Below, one piece after another: positions 1-7,755 of a DNA stretch of 32,732 bases. Numbering within the stretch: position 1 is the stretch's first letter; every line of letters begins with the position of its first letter. Under the pieces are notes generated by a model that worked only from the letters and a program-made list of their open reading frames with translations, ran no database searches and was not told the origin of the DNA. The translations under genes and the position numbers were made by a program. This DNA comes from Coriobacteriaceae bacterium (GTDB taxonomy: Bacteria; Actinomycetota; Coriobacteriia; Coriobacteriales; Eggerthellaceae), in the NCBI GenBank assembly GCA_015062685.1, contig SUUE01000017.1:1-32732 (forward strand), given 5' to 3'.

Positions 1-699
1 CTCGGCGAGGTCCTCGATCTCGGCGAAGGCCTGGAGCGGCGTGCCGTCGAACACCATATTCCCCTTGTTGAGCACGACGACGCGGTCGGCGAGCGCTGCC
101 ATGTCGGTCGAATGCGTGATGAGCACGATGGCGATGCCGTCGTGTTGGAGCTCGCGGCAGATGCCGAGCAGGGTTCGGCGGCCGCGCGGGTCGAGCATCG
201 ATTCCGCTTCGTCGAGCACGAGCGCGCGGGGTTTCATGGCGAGCGCTCCGGCCAGGGCGACGCGCTGCTTCTGCCCGCCCGAGAGCGCGTAGGTGGACGA
301 GCTTTCGAAGCCGTCCAGCCCGACCCGCGCCAAGGCGTCGGTTACGCGCTCGCGGATTTCGGCGGGTTCCATCCCCAAGTTCTCGGGGCCGAAGGCCACG
401 TCGTCTTCCACGGTGCTCGCGACGATCTGGTCGTCGGGGTTTTGGAACACCATGCCCACGATGCGGCGCGTCTCCGCGAGGCTCTTCGCGTTCGAAGTGG
501 GGGCGCCTTGCACGCGCACCTCGCCCGATTGGGGAACGATCAGGCCGTTCATGTGCTTGGCGAGGGTGGACTTGCCGCTGCCGTTGCTCCCGAGGACGCA
601 GACGAACTCGCCGCCCTCAATTGAGAGCGATACGCCGCAGAGGGCTTGGTTTTTCCCGTCGTACGAGAAAGAGACGTTGTCGATTTCGATGAGGGCCAT
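1..699 (-). CDS. ECF-type ABC transporter ATPase (EcfA/CbiO-like), 3' end cut by window edge
   Basis: This is an ATP-binding subunit of an energy-coupling factor (group II) transporter, which powers uptake of a vitamin or metal through a separate S component. The open frame runs from the ATG at 699 to the window edge (233 codons visible). Visible motifs are Walker A GSNGSGKST (residues 37-45), the Q-loop FQNPDDQIVASTVEDDVAFG (85-104) that is highly typical of EcfA proteins, signature LSGGQKQR (139-146), Walker B ALVLDEAESMLD (159-170) and H-loop His196. The catalytic Glu164 is present; the usual P-T after DE is A-E. A GGGAG ribosome site lies just upstream, and the gene starts 13 nt after the stop of the upstream glycosyltransferase-like gene, so the two are probably co-transcribed. 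The substrate cannot be told here because the T and S components would lie outside the window. Confidence 0.9.
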   Translation of the reverse strand, partial: MALIEIDNVSFSYDGKNQALCGVSLSIEGGEFVCVLGSNGSGKSTLAKHMNGLIVPQSGEVRVQGAPTSNAKSLAETRRIVGMVFQNPDDQIVASTVEDDVAFGPENLGMEPAEIRERVTDALARVGLDGFESSSTYALSGGQKQRVALAGALAMKPRALVLDEAESMLDPRGRRTLLGICRELQHDGIAIVLITHSTDMAALADRVVVLNKGNMVFDGTPLQAFAEIEDLAE

Positions 700-712
700 C
701 TGCTCCCGCCCG

Positions 713-2179
713 TTACGCTTCCTCGCCGCAGGCCAGCTGGACCACCCGGTAGGCGCCGTCGTACGTGCCCACCGCATCGGCCGCGACGATGTTGTCGCAC
801 ATCTCGGCGATTATCGACGGTTCCGCCTGAACGAGATCGATCATGGCGCGTATCTCGGGGAGCGTCTCGAGCTCGTAGGTGCCATCGCCAACCTCGGCGG
901 CGCGGATGGCGCCCCAGGCCTCGTGGCCGCCCACGCGCTTGATCATCAGCTTGGGCACGGGGTAGAAGGAGAGCTCGCTCGGTTTGGTCACGAGCAGGTC
1001 GCATGCCCGCATGAGCAGGTTCGTGGAATACACGGCGGCGAAGATGTCGTCGTTGCCGAACGCGTGGATGCCGTGCGCTTCGCCGTCGATGGCGGCGCTT
1101 GCGAACGCCTCGGTTTCGGCGAAGTCGTCGAAATGCTCCGTGGCCTGGGCCAGCTGGGGTATGCTCGCCTTCAGGTCGTTCCAGACGTTCTTGTGGTCGC
1201 CCACGTTCACGAACAAGGCGGCCTGGTCGGCGTCTATGAAAGGCAGCAGGTGTTCGATGATGCCGCGGAACAGGTCTTGCTGGGCGCCCGCTCCGCCGAC
1301 CGACAGCAGGTAGCGCGTTGGCTCGCCGTCGAGCGCGCGGTCGATGCGCCTCAGGCAGTCGAACGGGATGTTGAGCACGAGCTCGTGGTCGACGTAGTGC
1401 CCCGTGTAGACGATCGAGCCTTCGGGCATCGGGCTCAGCTGACGCCGCTTATCCATGCCGCGAAGGGCCTTGTAGCCCAGGAACGCGGACGGGGTCTGGA
1501 TGGCATGCGTGGCACCCTCGGAGAGGTGCAGCGCCATTGGCCAGTTGTCCGGAATGGCGTTCACCACATGCGTCATGCCGGCGTGGACCGCGGCCTGCGC
1601 GGGCCACGCGTGCGTGCCGATAAAGGGCACGTCGCTGGGCAGGTCGGCGTAGGGCGCCACCATGAGCTCCGCGTTTTTCTGATCCGCGGCGTTGTACGTG
1701 AGCTTGCGGAAGCCCTCGGAATTCAGCGGCTCCCAGACAAGCTTGTTGAACAGCCAGATCTTCTGCGATAGGCGCGAGCCCATGGAATACAGCTCGTTTT
1801 GCTGGGCGATGAGCTGCGTTGCGGCGGTGCCGGGGAAGCCCATCAAGTCGAACCAGAGCGGCGTGTAACCGAGCGCCGCGGCTGCGGAGGCCATGGCCAT
1901 CGAGATGCGGTAATGGCCGAAACCCATGCGGATATTGCCGACGATGACGGGCTTCTCGATGCTCGAGAAATCGGCCGAGCCCGTTTGCTGGCCTGCGGGC
2001 TTGAGCCACTTCGCGCCGAAGCGGTCGCCTATGACGGGCAGGTCCGCAATTTGGAGGTGGCACGTCTCCGATCCGTCGCACCCGAACTTGCGCGCATGCT
2101 TCTGCTTCGCCTTGCATGCTTTGGCGTAGGTGCGGCTGTCGATTTTGTTCCCGAAGATAACGGCTGCTCGATCGGCCAT
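713..2179 (-). CDS. GT-B-fold glycosyltransferase-like protein of unknown function
   Basis: I do not recognise a named family, but the 488-residue protein shows the layout of MurG/MGDG-synthase-type GT-B enzymes. Residues 81-93 (GNIRMGFGHYRIS) resemble the acceptor-side glycine loop of those enzymes; residues 292-301 (LSVGGAGAQQ) resemble the start of the nucleotide-sugar half. A late segment around residue 400 (TKPSELSFYPVPKLMI, then GGHEAWGA) resembles the KPGG..T..E donor-binding region. There is no signal peptide or clear membrane segment, so it is probably cytosolic or peripheral. An AAGGAGGA ribosome site at 2185-2192 supports the ATG at 2179. It precedes an ECF ATPase in what looks like one transcript and is divergent from a galactoside operon. 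Fold-level assignment is inference; substrate and function are unknown. Confidence 0.75.
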   Translation of the reverse strand: MADRAAVIFGNKIDSRTYAKACKAKQKHARKFGCDGSETCHLQIADLPVIGDRFGAKWLKPAGQQTGSADFSSIEKPVIVGNIRMGFGHYRISMAMASAAAALGYTPLWFDLMGFPGTAATQLIAQQNELYSMGSRLSQKIWLFNKLVWEPLNSEGFRKLTYNAADQKNAELMVAPYADLPSDVPFIGTHAWPAQAAVHAGMTHVVNAIPDNWPMALHLSEGATHAIQTPSAFLGYKALRGMDKRRQLSPMPEGSIVYTGHYVDHELVLNIPFDCLRRIDRALDGEPTRYLLSVGGAGAQQDLFRGIIEHLLPFIDADQAALFVNVGDHKNVWNDLKASIPQLAQATEHFDDFAETEAFASAAIDGEAHGIHAFGNDDIFAAVYSTNLLMRACDLLVTKPSELSFYPVPKLMIKRVGGHEAWGAIRAAEVGDGTYELETLPEIRAMIDLVQAEPSIIAEMCDNIVAADAVGTYDGAYRVVQLACGEEA

Positions 2180-2225
2180 CTTCTTCCTCCTTCGTGGGTG
2201 CTTGAGCGGAAGCCTGGTCTGGCCA

Positions 2226-2240
2226 CGCTTTTCCGAAGCG
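2226..2240. promoter_or_regulatory. Small inverted repeat, possible operator
   Basis: CGCTT and AAGCG arms around a 5-base centre lie where the -35 region of the rightward galactoside-operon promoter would be. It may be a repressor site, but the arms are short and no regulator gene is in the window. Confidence 0.25.
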
Positions 2241-2252
2241 ACGGTGCCCCGC

Positions 2253-2261
2253 TGGTATAAT
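2253..2261 (+). promoter_or_regulatory. Extended -10 promoter of the galactoside operon
   Basis: TGG followed by TATAAT (2256-2261) forms an extended -10 element; no good -35 is seen at 16-18 bp. Transcription would start near 2268, giving a leader of about 29 nt with an AAGGAG ribosome site at 2285-2290 before the ATG at 2297. Confidence 0.6.
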
Positions 2262-2272
2262 CAACGGGCTTT

Positions 2273-2278
2273 ATTATA
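2273..2278 (-). promoter_or_regulatory. -10 element of the glycosyltransferase-like/ecfA transcript
   Basis: A perfect TATAAT reads leftward at 2278-2273, with a predicted start near 2266. It faces the rightward -10 at 2256-2261, so the two form the symmetric arrangement TATAAT-N11-ATTATA. No convincing -35 is seen. Confidence 0.5.
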
Positions 2279-2296
2279 TTCGCGAAGGAGCGACGC

Positions 2297-3685
2297 ATGG
2301 AAAAGAAGCTAGCGAGCAACGGGACTCTCTGGATGTTTGCGCTTGGCCAGATGGGCTGGGCGGCGTTGGCGGGCGTGATATCGAACTGCCTCGTGTACTA
2401 CTATATGCCCGAAGAGGACCTGCTCGCCCAGGGCCACACGGTCTTCATTGCCCAGACAGCGGTGTTCCTCGGGTTCCTCACCGTCATCGGCGCCATCACG
2501 GCGCTCGGTCGCCTCTTCGACGCCGTGACCGACCCCTGGATTGCATCGCTCTCGGATCGTTGCAAGCACAAGCTGGGCCGCCGCATTCCGTTCATGCGCT
2601 ACTCGGCCATTCCGTTCGGCATCGTTACGGTGCTCGTCTTCGTCTCGCCCATCCAGGGCGAGAGCCCCGTGAACAGCCTGTTCCTCGGCGTCATGATGCT
2701 CCTCTTCTACCTGCTCATGACGTGCTATTGCACGCCGTACAACGCGCTCATCCCCGAGCTTGGGCGCACTCAGAAGCTCCGCATCAACGTGTCCACCTAC
2801 ATCAGCGCGACGTACTTCATCGGCACGGCGCTGGCATATGCGGTGCCCACCATCGCAAGCATGCTCACGCCCTCGTTCGGCGTGGCCGGCGGCTACCGCA
2901 TTGCCATTGCGGGGTTGGCCGTTGTGGCCGTCATCTGCATGCTCATTCCCGCGTTCGGAATCGACGAGCGCGTCTACGCCGACACGACGCCTTCGCAGTC
3001 GCCCGCGTTCAGCAGCCTGATGAAGACGTTCGGGAACAAGGAGTTCCAGACGTTCGTGGCTTCCGACATCCTGTACTGGATTGCGTTCACCATGTTCCAG
3101 ACCGGCTTGCTGTTCTACGTGACCCGCCTCATGGGGCTCGACGTGTCGTGGTCGACCATTCTGCTCGTGCTCATGATGGGGGTCGCCTTCATCCTTTACA
3201 TTCCCGTGAACTTCCTGGCGAAGAAGATCGGCAAGAAGAAGCTCATCGTGTTCGCCTTCTCGTTCTTCGCGGTCACGTTCGGCTTGACGGCGTTTTCGGG
3301 CTTGGTCGGCATACCCCTCGAGGCGTGGGGCATCTTCATCGCCGTCCTGGCCTCAGTTCCCCTGGCCATTCTGGGCGTGCTGCCCCAGGCGGTCGTGGCC
3401 GACATCGCCGAAGTGGACGCAGCGGACACGGGCGAGGCGCGCCAGGGCATGTTCTATGCCGCGCGCACGTTTGCCATGAAGCTCGGCCAGGCGGTTTCGA
3501 TGCTCGTGTTCACGGGCATTATCGCCATGGACATCGGTGACATGAAGTACCGTATCACGGCGGTCGTCGCCTGCGTGTTCTGCATGCTCGGCGCGATCGT
3601 GTTCGCGCGGTATCACGAGAAGTCGGTGCTCCGTCGCATCGGGGAGACCAACGAGGCGGAGCGCCTCGAAGAAGCGGGAGCATAG
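2297..3685 (+). CDS. GPH-family sugar:cation symporter (MFS_2, MelB-like)
   Basis: A 462-residue polytopic membrane protein of the glycoside-pentoside-hexuronide family, which brings glycosides into the cell with H+ or Na+. The strongest signature is residues 71-87 (GRLFDAVTDPWIASLSD), the family motif with paired acidic residues (Asp75, Asp79), followed by the basic loop RCKHKLGRRIPFM. About twelve hydrophobic segments are spread along the protein and the length is normal for the family. The start at 2297 has AAGGAG six bases upstream. It is the first gene of a plus-strand run with alpha-galactosidase, galactokinase and GalT. From that context the likely substrate is an alpha-galactoside such as melibiose or a raffinose-type sugar, which is inference. 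Confidence 0.92.
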   Translation: MEKKLASNGTLWMFALGQMGWAALAGVISNCLVYYYMPEEDLLAQGHTVFIAQTAVFLGFLTVIGAITALGRLFDAVTDPWIASLSDRCKHKLGRRIPFMRYSAIPFGIVTVLVFVSPIQGESPVNSLFLGVMMLLFYLLMTCYCTPYNALIPELGRTQKLRINVSTYISATYFIGTALAYAVPTIASMLTPSFGVAGGYRIAIAGLAVVAVICMLIPAFGIDERVYADTTPSQSPAFSSLMKTFGNKEFQTFVASDILYWIAFTMFQTGLLFYVTRLMGLDVSWSTILLVLMMGVAFILYIPVNFLAKKIGKKKLIVFAFSFFAVTFGLTAFSGLVGIPLEAWGIFIAVLASVPLAILGVLPQAVVADIAEVDAADTGEARQGMFYAARTFAMKLGQAVSMLVFTGIIAMDIGDMKYRITAVVACVFCMLGAIVFARYHEKSVLRRIGETNEAERLEEAGA

Positions 3686-3707
3686 GTTTTAAAGGCGGTT
3701 GGTTGCC

Positions 3708-5399
3708 ATGACTGATTCTCTGTTTGGCGCGCGGTTATCGATGGAGCCCGCCGGTTTGGAGCTGCGCTACCGCAGCGCCGCGGGCGAGGAGCGGGCCGTT
3801 GAGCTCGAATTGCCGATAGCTTCGGGCAGCGGGGCGCCAGGGCTCGAAGTTGCGTACGACGGGGAGGTCATGGCGGTTTCATTCGTCCCAGCCGAACCTG
3901 TGACGGTGGAGTTCTGCCAGGTCAAGCTGCGCCATGCATTTGCAAGCGACGAGATGGTGCTGTTGAACGGGTATCAATCGTGGACGGACACGGTGGAACG
4001 GCCGGCTTGGAGCCGGATGAAGGGGCTGCGCTTCGTGCCCCACGCGATCGTGGACCGCTGGTCGCTCGACGGCAGCGGAGACTACGCCATCGTGGACTAC
4101 TCGGCAAAGCGCGGCGAGCAGCACGGGTTCACCTACGGGACCTTCCGCCGCGGGGAGGGCATGGTGCTCGTGGGCTCGCTCGACGAGTCGCATGGCTTTA
4201 CGCTCATACGCGCGAACGCGAAGAAGGGTGAGGTGCTGCTGGAAACCGAGTGCCCCCTTCGCCAGCTGGAGGCGGGCGAGCGCGTGGAGCTGGGCCGGTA
4301 TGCCATAACGCGCGGCTCCGAGGACCAATGCTACGACCGCTACTTCGAGCTCATGGGCGTAACCGCCCGCCCTGTGAAGCCCCTCGTGGGTTACACCAGC
4401 TGGTACCGTCACTATGACAGCATAACCGAGGAGAACTTGCTGGAAGACATGCTGGACATGGACGCCAAGGAGGCGCCCATCGTGCCGTCCATCACCAAGT
4501 GGGCCAAGCGCGTGTTCCAGATCGATGACGGCTATTGCAAGGTGGGCGACTGGCTCAACGTGGACGAGCGCGACTTTCCGAACGGTCTCGCGCCGCTGGC
4601 AAGGCGTGCCCGCGAGCGCGGGTTCACGCCCGGCTTGTGGCTCGCTCCATTCCTGTGCGAGAAGGACTCGCGGCTGTTCAAGGAGCGCCAGGACTGGCTC
4701 CTGCGGGACGACGAGGGCAACCTCGTTCCCACGGGGCCCCACTGGTCGACGGGCTATGCGCTCGACACCTTGAACACGGAGGTGCGCAGCTACGTGCTCG
4801 AAGTGCTGCAGACCATGACGCAGGAATGGGGCTTCGACCTGCTGAAGGTCGATTTCCTCTATGCGGCGTGCATGGTGCCGCACGGCGGGATGAACCGTGG
4901 CGAGCTTATGGCCGACGCCATGGGGCTTCTGCGCACGGGCGTTGAGGACGCGAATGCGCTCCTTCTGGGTTGCGGCGTACCGCTCGGCAGCGCGTTCGGC
5001 GTCGTGGACTACTGCCGCATCGGGTGCGATGTGGGCCTCACGTGGGAGGACCAGCCTTTCATGCGCCAACTGCAACGCGAGCGCGTTTCCACGAGGAACT
5101 CGTTCGGCAACACCTATGGCCGCGCCCCCCTCGACGGAAGGGCGTTCGGCAACGATCCCGACGTGTTCTTCCTGCGCGACGACGTGAAGCTGACCGAACA
5201 GCAGCGAGATGCGCTGCTGTTCGCCAATGCGGACCTGGGCACCGTGTTCTTGACGAGCGACGACAAGGGGCTATGGACGCGGCATATGCGACAGCGCTAC
5301 AACGAGGCGCTACGCGTGCTGTGCGAGCGCTTCTCGCCCGAGTCTCTGGAGGAGCTCAACGCCACCCTCCCGATGTACGGCGTGGAGGACCGACAATGA
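3708..5399 (+). CDS. Alpha-galactosidase, GH36 (clan GH-D), cytosolic
   Basis: This 563-residue enzyme should remove terminal alpha-1,6-galactose from imported oligosaccharides. Clan GH-D motifs are seen in order: QIDDGY near residue 270, GLWLAPF, LLKVDF with the predicted nucleophile Asp382, and CRIGCDVG with the predicted acid/base Asp441. An N-terminal beta-rich region with LNGYQSWTDT precedes the barrel. No signal peptide is present, so it should act inside the cell after transport. A TTG at 3699 is in frame, but AAAGGCGG at 3691-3698 is better spaced for the ATG at 3708, which I chose. At about 560 residues it is shorter than the ~700-730-residue GH36 enzymes typical of Firmicutes. The stop overlaps the galactokinase start (ATGA), implying translational coupling. 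Confidence 0.92.
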   Translation: MTDSLFGARLSMEPAGLELRYRSAAGEERAVELELPIASGSGAPGLEVAYDGEVMAVSFVPAEPVTVEFCQVKLRHAFASDEMVLLNGYQSWTDTVERPAWSRMKGLRFVPHAIVDRWSLDGSGDYAIVDYSAKRGEQHGFTYGTFRRGEGMVLVGSLDESHGFTLIRANAKKGEVLLETECPLRQLEAGERVELGRYAITRGSEDQCYDRYFELMGVTARPVKPLVGYTSWYRHYDSITEENLLEDMLDMDAKEAPIVPSITKWAKRVFQIDDGYCKVGDWLNVDERDFPNGLAPLARRARERGFTPGLWLAPFLCEKDSRLFKERQDWLLRDDEGNLVPTGPHWSTGYALDTLNTEVRSYVLEVLQTMTQEWGFDLLKVDFLYAACMVPHGGMNRGELMADAMGLLRTGVEDANALLLGCGVPLGSAFGVVDYCRIGCDVGLTWEDQPFMRQLQRERVSTRNSFGNTYGRAPLDGRAFGNDPDVFFLRDDVKLTEQQRDALLFANADLGTVFLTSDDKGLWTRHMRQRYNEALRVLCERFSPESLEELNATLPMYGVEDRQ

Positions 5400-6532
5400 G
5401 CGCCGTGCGCGCATACGCGCCTGGCCGCACTGAAATAGCCGGCAACCACACCGACCACCAGGGCGGTCGTGTCGTAGCGGCCGCTGTGTCGTGCGGGATC
5501 GAGATGGAGATCGAGCCGATCGACGGCATGCGCGCCCACGTCGAGAGCGAGGGCTTCGCGCCCTTCGAAATCGCGTTGGGCGAGGGCGGGCGCCCTGACG
5601 AGCGGGGCACCACCCAGTCGCTCGTGCGCGGCGTGGTGGAAGGGCTGCGCAACGTCGGCGTTCCCGTAGAGGGTTTCGCCGCGAAGGTGAGGAGCACGGT
5701 GCCGTCGGGCGGCGGGCTTTCCTCCTCGGCTGCTTTCGAGCTCGCGCTGGGCGCGGGCCTCGAGTGCCTTTTCGCCGCAGGCGACGTCGGGCCGGCGGGG
5801 CCGGTAGCCCTTGCCCTGATCGGGCAAGCTGCGGAGCGCGATTATTTCGGCAAGCCCTGCGGCCTCATGGACCAGCTGGCCGTGGCCTGTGGCGGCGTGT
5901 GCGCCTTCGATTTCGCCAGCCCCGGACAGCCCGAGGTGGAGCGGATCGATTTCGACCTATCGGCGTTTGGCTACGAGCTTTGCCTCGTCGACACCCATTG
6001 CGACCATAGCCTGTATACGCAGGAATACGCTCAGGTTGCCCAAGACATGAGTGCCGTCGCGGCGTTCATGGGCGCGCCGATGCTCTCTCAGGTGCCCGAG
6101 GCGGTGTTCGTGGACCGTTTCGATAATGTGCGCGCGGAGCTTGGCGATCTGCCGGCGCTGCGCGGGCTCCACTACTACCACGAGATGAAGCTGGTCGATG
6201 CCCGCATCTGCGCCATGCGCGCGGAGGACGTGTCTGCGTTCCTCGACGCGACGCGCAGGTCCGCTGCATCATCGGCTCAATTCCTGCAGAACGTCTCGAC
6301 GTTCGACCGTGCGAGCCAGCCCGCCATGGTGGCACTCGCCCTGTGCGAGCTGCTTCTCGATGGCGAAGGTGCCGCGCGCATCCACGGGGGCGGTTTCGGA
6401 GGCTCTATCCAGGCTTTCGTGCCTGCCGATCGGGTCGCTTCGTTCCAAAGGCAAGTTGACGCCCATTTGGGCGAAGGCTCTTGCCAGGCGTACAGAATAG
6501 CCCCGAAGGGGGCGCGGGCCGAGCGCTTGTAG
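5396..6532 (+). CDS. galK: Galactokinase
   Basis: GHMP-family kinase that phosphorylates galactose to galactose-1-phosphate with ATP, the first step of the Leloir pathway. The 378-residue product has the galactokinase signature GRTEIAGNHTDHQGG (residues 10-24), the ATP loop GGGLSSSAA (105-113), the catalytic Asp159 in LMDQLA, and the C-terminal HGGGFGGSIQAF motif. The signature is the variant with TEIAGNHTDHQ rather than the enterobacterial NLIGEHTDY form. The frame is open far upstream, but the ATG at 5396 overlaps the alpha-galactosidase stop as ATGA, follows a GGAGG, and gives exactly the N-terminus expected for the family. Confidence 0.95.
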   Translation: MSAVRAYAPGRTEIAGNHTDHQGGRVVAAAVSCGIEMEIEPIDGMRAHVESEGFAPFEIALGEGGRPDERGTTQSLVRGVVEGLRNVGVPVEGFAAKVRSTVPSGGGLSSSAAFELALGAGLECLFAAGDVGPAGPVALALIGQAAERDYFGKPCGLMDQLAVACGGVCAFDFASPGQPEVERIDFDLSAFGYELCLVDTHCDHSLYTQEYAQVAQDMSAVAAFMGAPMLSQVPEAVFVDRFDNVRAELGDLPALRGLHYYHEMKLVDARICAMRAEDVSAFLDATRRSAASSAQFLQNVSTFDRASQPAMVALALCELLLDGEGAARIHGGGFGGSIQAFVPADRVASFQRQVDAHLGEGSCQAYRIAPKGARAERL

Positions 6533-6551
6533 TCGAAAAGGGAGGCCCAGC

Positions 6552-7631
6552 ATGGCTAAATGCAACATAGACACGGATAGCTTCTACCGCGAAAGCTGCG
6601 AGGCGAATTACGTCAAGGTGTCGGATATCGCGCGCAACATAGCGTGGACGACGCCGACCGAATGGGGCGATCTGCAGATAACGATCAACCTCTCGAAACC
6701 CGAGAAGGACCCGCGGGCCATCGCGGCGGCGGCGAAGGCCGGCCCGTCCGAGAAGGCCGACTACGTGGACCCGGCTACGGGCCGCGCCCGCCCGTGCCCG
6801 CTGTGCGTGACGCAAGCCGACGTCGATTGCGGCTACGCTAGGCGCCTCGACCTGGCCGGCGACGCATGGGCGCTGTGGTACAGCCCCTATGCGTACTACA
6901 ACGAGCACTGCATAGCCATGAGCTGGGAGCATCGCCCCATGCACGTGGACCGCTCCGCGTTCGAGTCGCTCTTCGACGTGGTGGACGCGCTGCCCCAATA
7001 CTTCTTCGGCAGCAACGCCGACTTGCCCATCGTGGGCGGTTCCATCCTCTCGCATGATCACTACCAGGGCGGCAAGCACACTTTTCCCATGGAAGTGGCC
7101 CCTCTGACTCAGACGTTCGACCTGCCCGCGTTCCCCGGCGTTCGGGCCGGCATCGTGAAATGGCCCCTGAGCGTCATCCGCCTGCGGGGCGCGGAGCGCT
7201 CGGCCGTCATTGAGGCGGCGTGTGCCATCTTGGCCGCATGGCGCGACTACGACGATCCCCAGGTGGGCATCGTGTCGCATACGGGCGAGACGCGTCACAA
7301 CACCATCACGCCCATCGTGCGCATGAAGGACGGCGCCTACGAGATGGACCTGGCGCTGCGCTGCAACATCACGAGCGCCGAGCACCCGCTCGGCGTGTTC
7401 CACCCGCACGAGGAGCTGCACCATATCAAGAAGGAGAACATCGGGCTCATCGAGGTAATGGGCCTGGCCATTTTGCCCCCGCGCGTGCGGGGCGTCATGG
7501 AGGAGCGCGGCATGTCGAGGGACGATGTGGGCCGGGCGTTCGGCAAGGTGCTCGAGCATGCGGGCGTGTTCAAGTGGGACGACGAAGGCCGCGCCGCGCT
7601 CGGTCGGTTTATCGATTGCCTGAATTCATAA
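6552..7631 (+). CDS. galT: UDP-glucose-hexose-1-phosphate uridylyltransferase, class II type, N-terminally short
   Basis: Transfers UMP between UDP-glucose and galactose-1-phosphate (Leloir pathway). The sequence matches the class II GalT of Firmicutes: ITINLSKPEKDP, the PCPLC cysteine pair, and LPIVGGSILSHDHYQGG with the active-site His168-Asp169-His170 (His170 is the expected nucleophile). Class II enzymes are usually about 500 residues; this one is 359 and starts at the point that corresponds to roughly residue 130 of the long form. A good ribosome site (AGGGAGG at 6539-6545) precedes the ATG at 6552, and galK ends only 19 bases upstream, so no missing N-terminus lies in the gap. It is either a natural compact form or has lost a domain. 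The catalytic half looks complete. Confidence 0.88.
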   Translation: MAKCNIDTDSFYRESCEANYVKVSDIARNIAWTTPTEWGDLQITINLSKPEKDPRAIAAAAKAGPSEKADYVDPATGRARPCPLCVTQADVDCGYARRLDLAGDAWALWYSPYAYYNEHCIAMSWEHRPMHVDRSAFESLFDVVDALPQYFFGSNADLPIVGGSILSHDHYQGGKHTFPMEVAPLTQTFDLPAFPGVRAGIVKWPLSVIRLRGAERSAVIEAACAILAAWRDYDDPQVGIVSHTGETRHNTITPIVRMKDGAYEMDLALRCNITSAEHPLGVFHPHEELHHIKKENIGLIEVMGLAILPPRVRGVMEERGMSRDDVGRAFGKVLEHAGVFKWDDEGRAALGRFIDCLNS

Positions 7632-7654
7632 CGGCTTTTGCTGCGTACGCCATG

Positions 7655-7715
7655 TAGGGGCGCTCTCCGAGCGCCCATCTGCCATGGTTGACGGGCGCTC
7701 GGGGAGCGCCCCTAC
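7655..7715. repeat. GTAGGGGCGC-type palindrome between convergent galT and clc
   Basis: Two 23-base arms (7655-7677 and 7693-7715) are inverted copies with one mismatch and a 15-base centre. The outer ends read GTAGGGGCGC and GCGCCCCTAC. The same core recurs at 17598-17650, 21218-21241 and 27364-27435. It lies between convergent genes and could end transcription from both sides, but no T-tract follows the stem. Confidence 0.85.
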
Positions 7716-7755
7716 GGGCAACCGCCGAACGCGGGAACGGGCGCCCGTATGTGGG

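Noticed and set aside
293-1771. A 492-codon plus-strand frame
   Set aside because: It is the complement of the ecfA and glycosyltransferase-like genes, with low-complexity Arg/His/Val-rich sequence and no family motif; a GC-rich shadow.
7655-7715. CRISPR repeat
   Set aside because: Only a single inverted pair is present at each site, without regularly spaced direct repeats or spacers and without cas genes.
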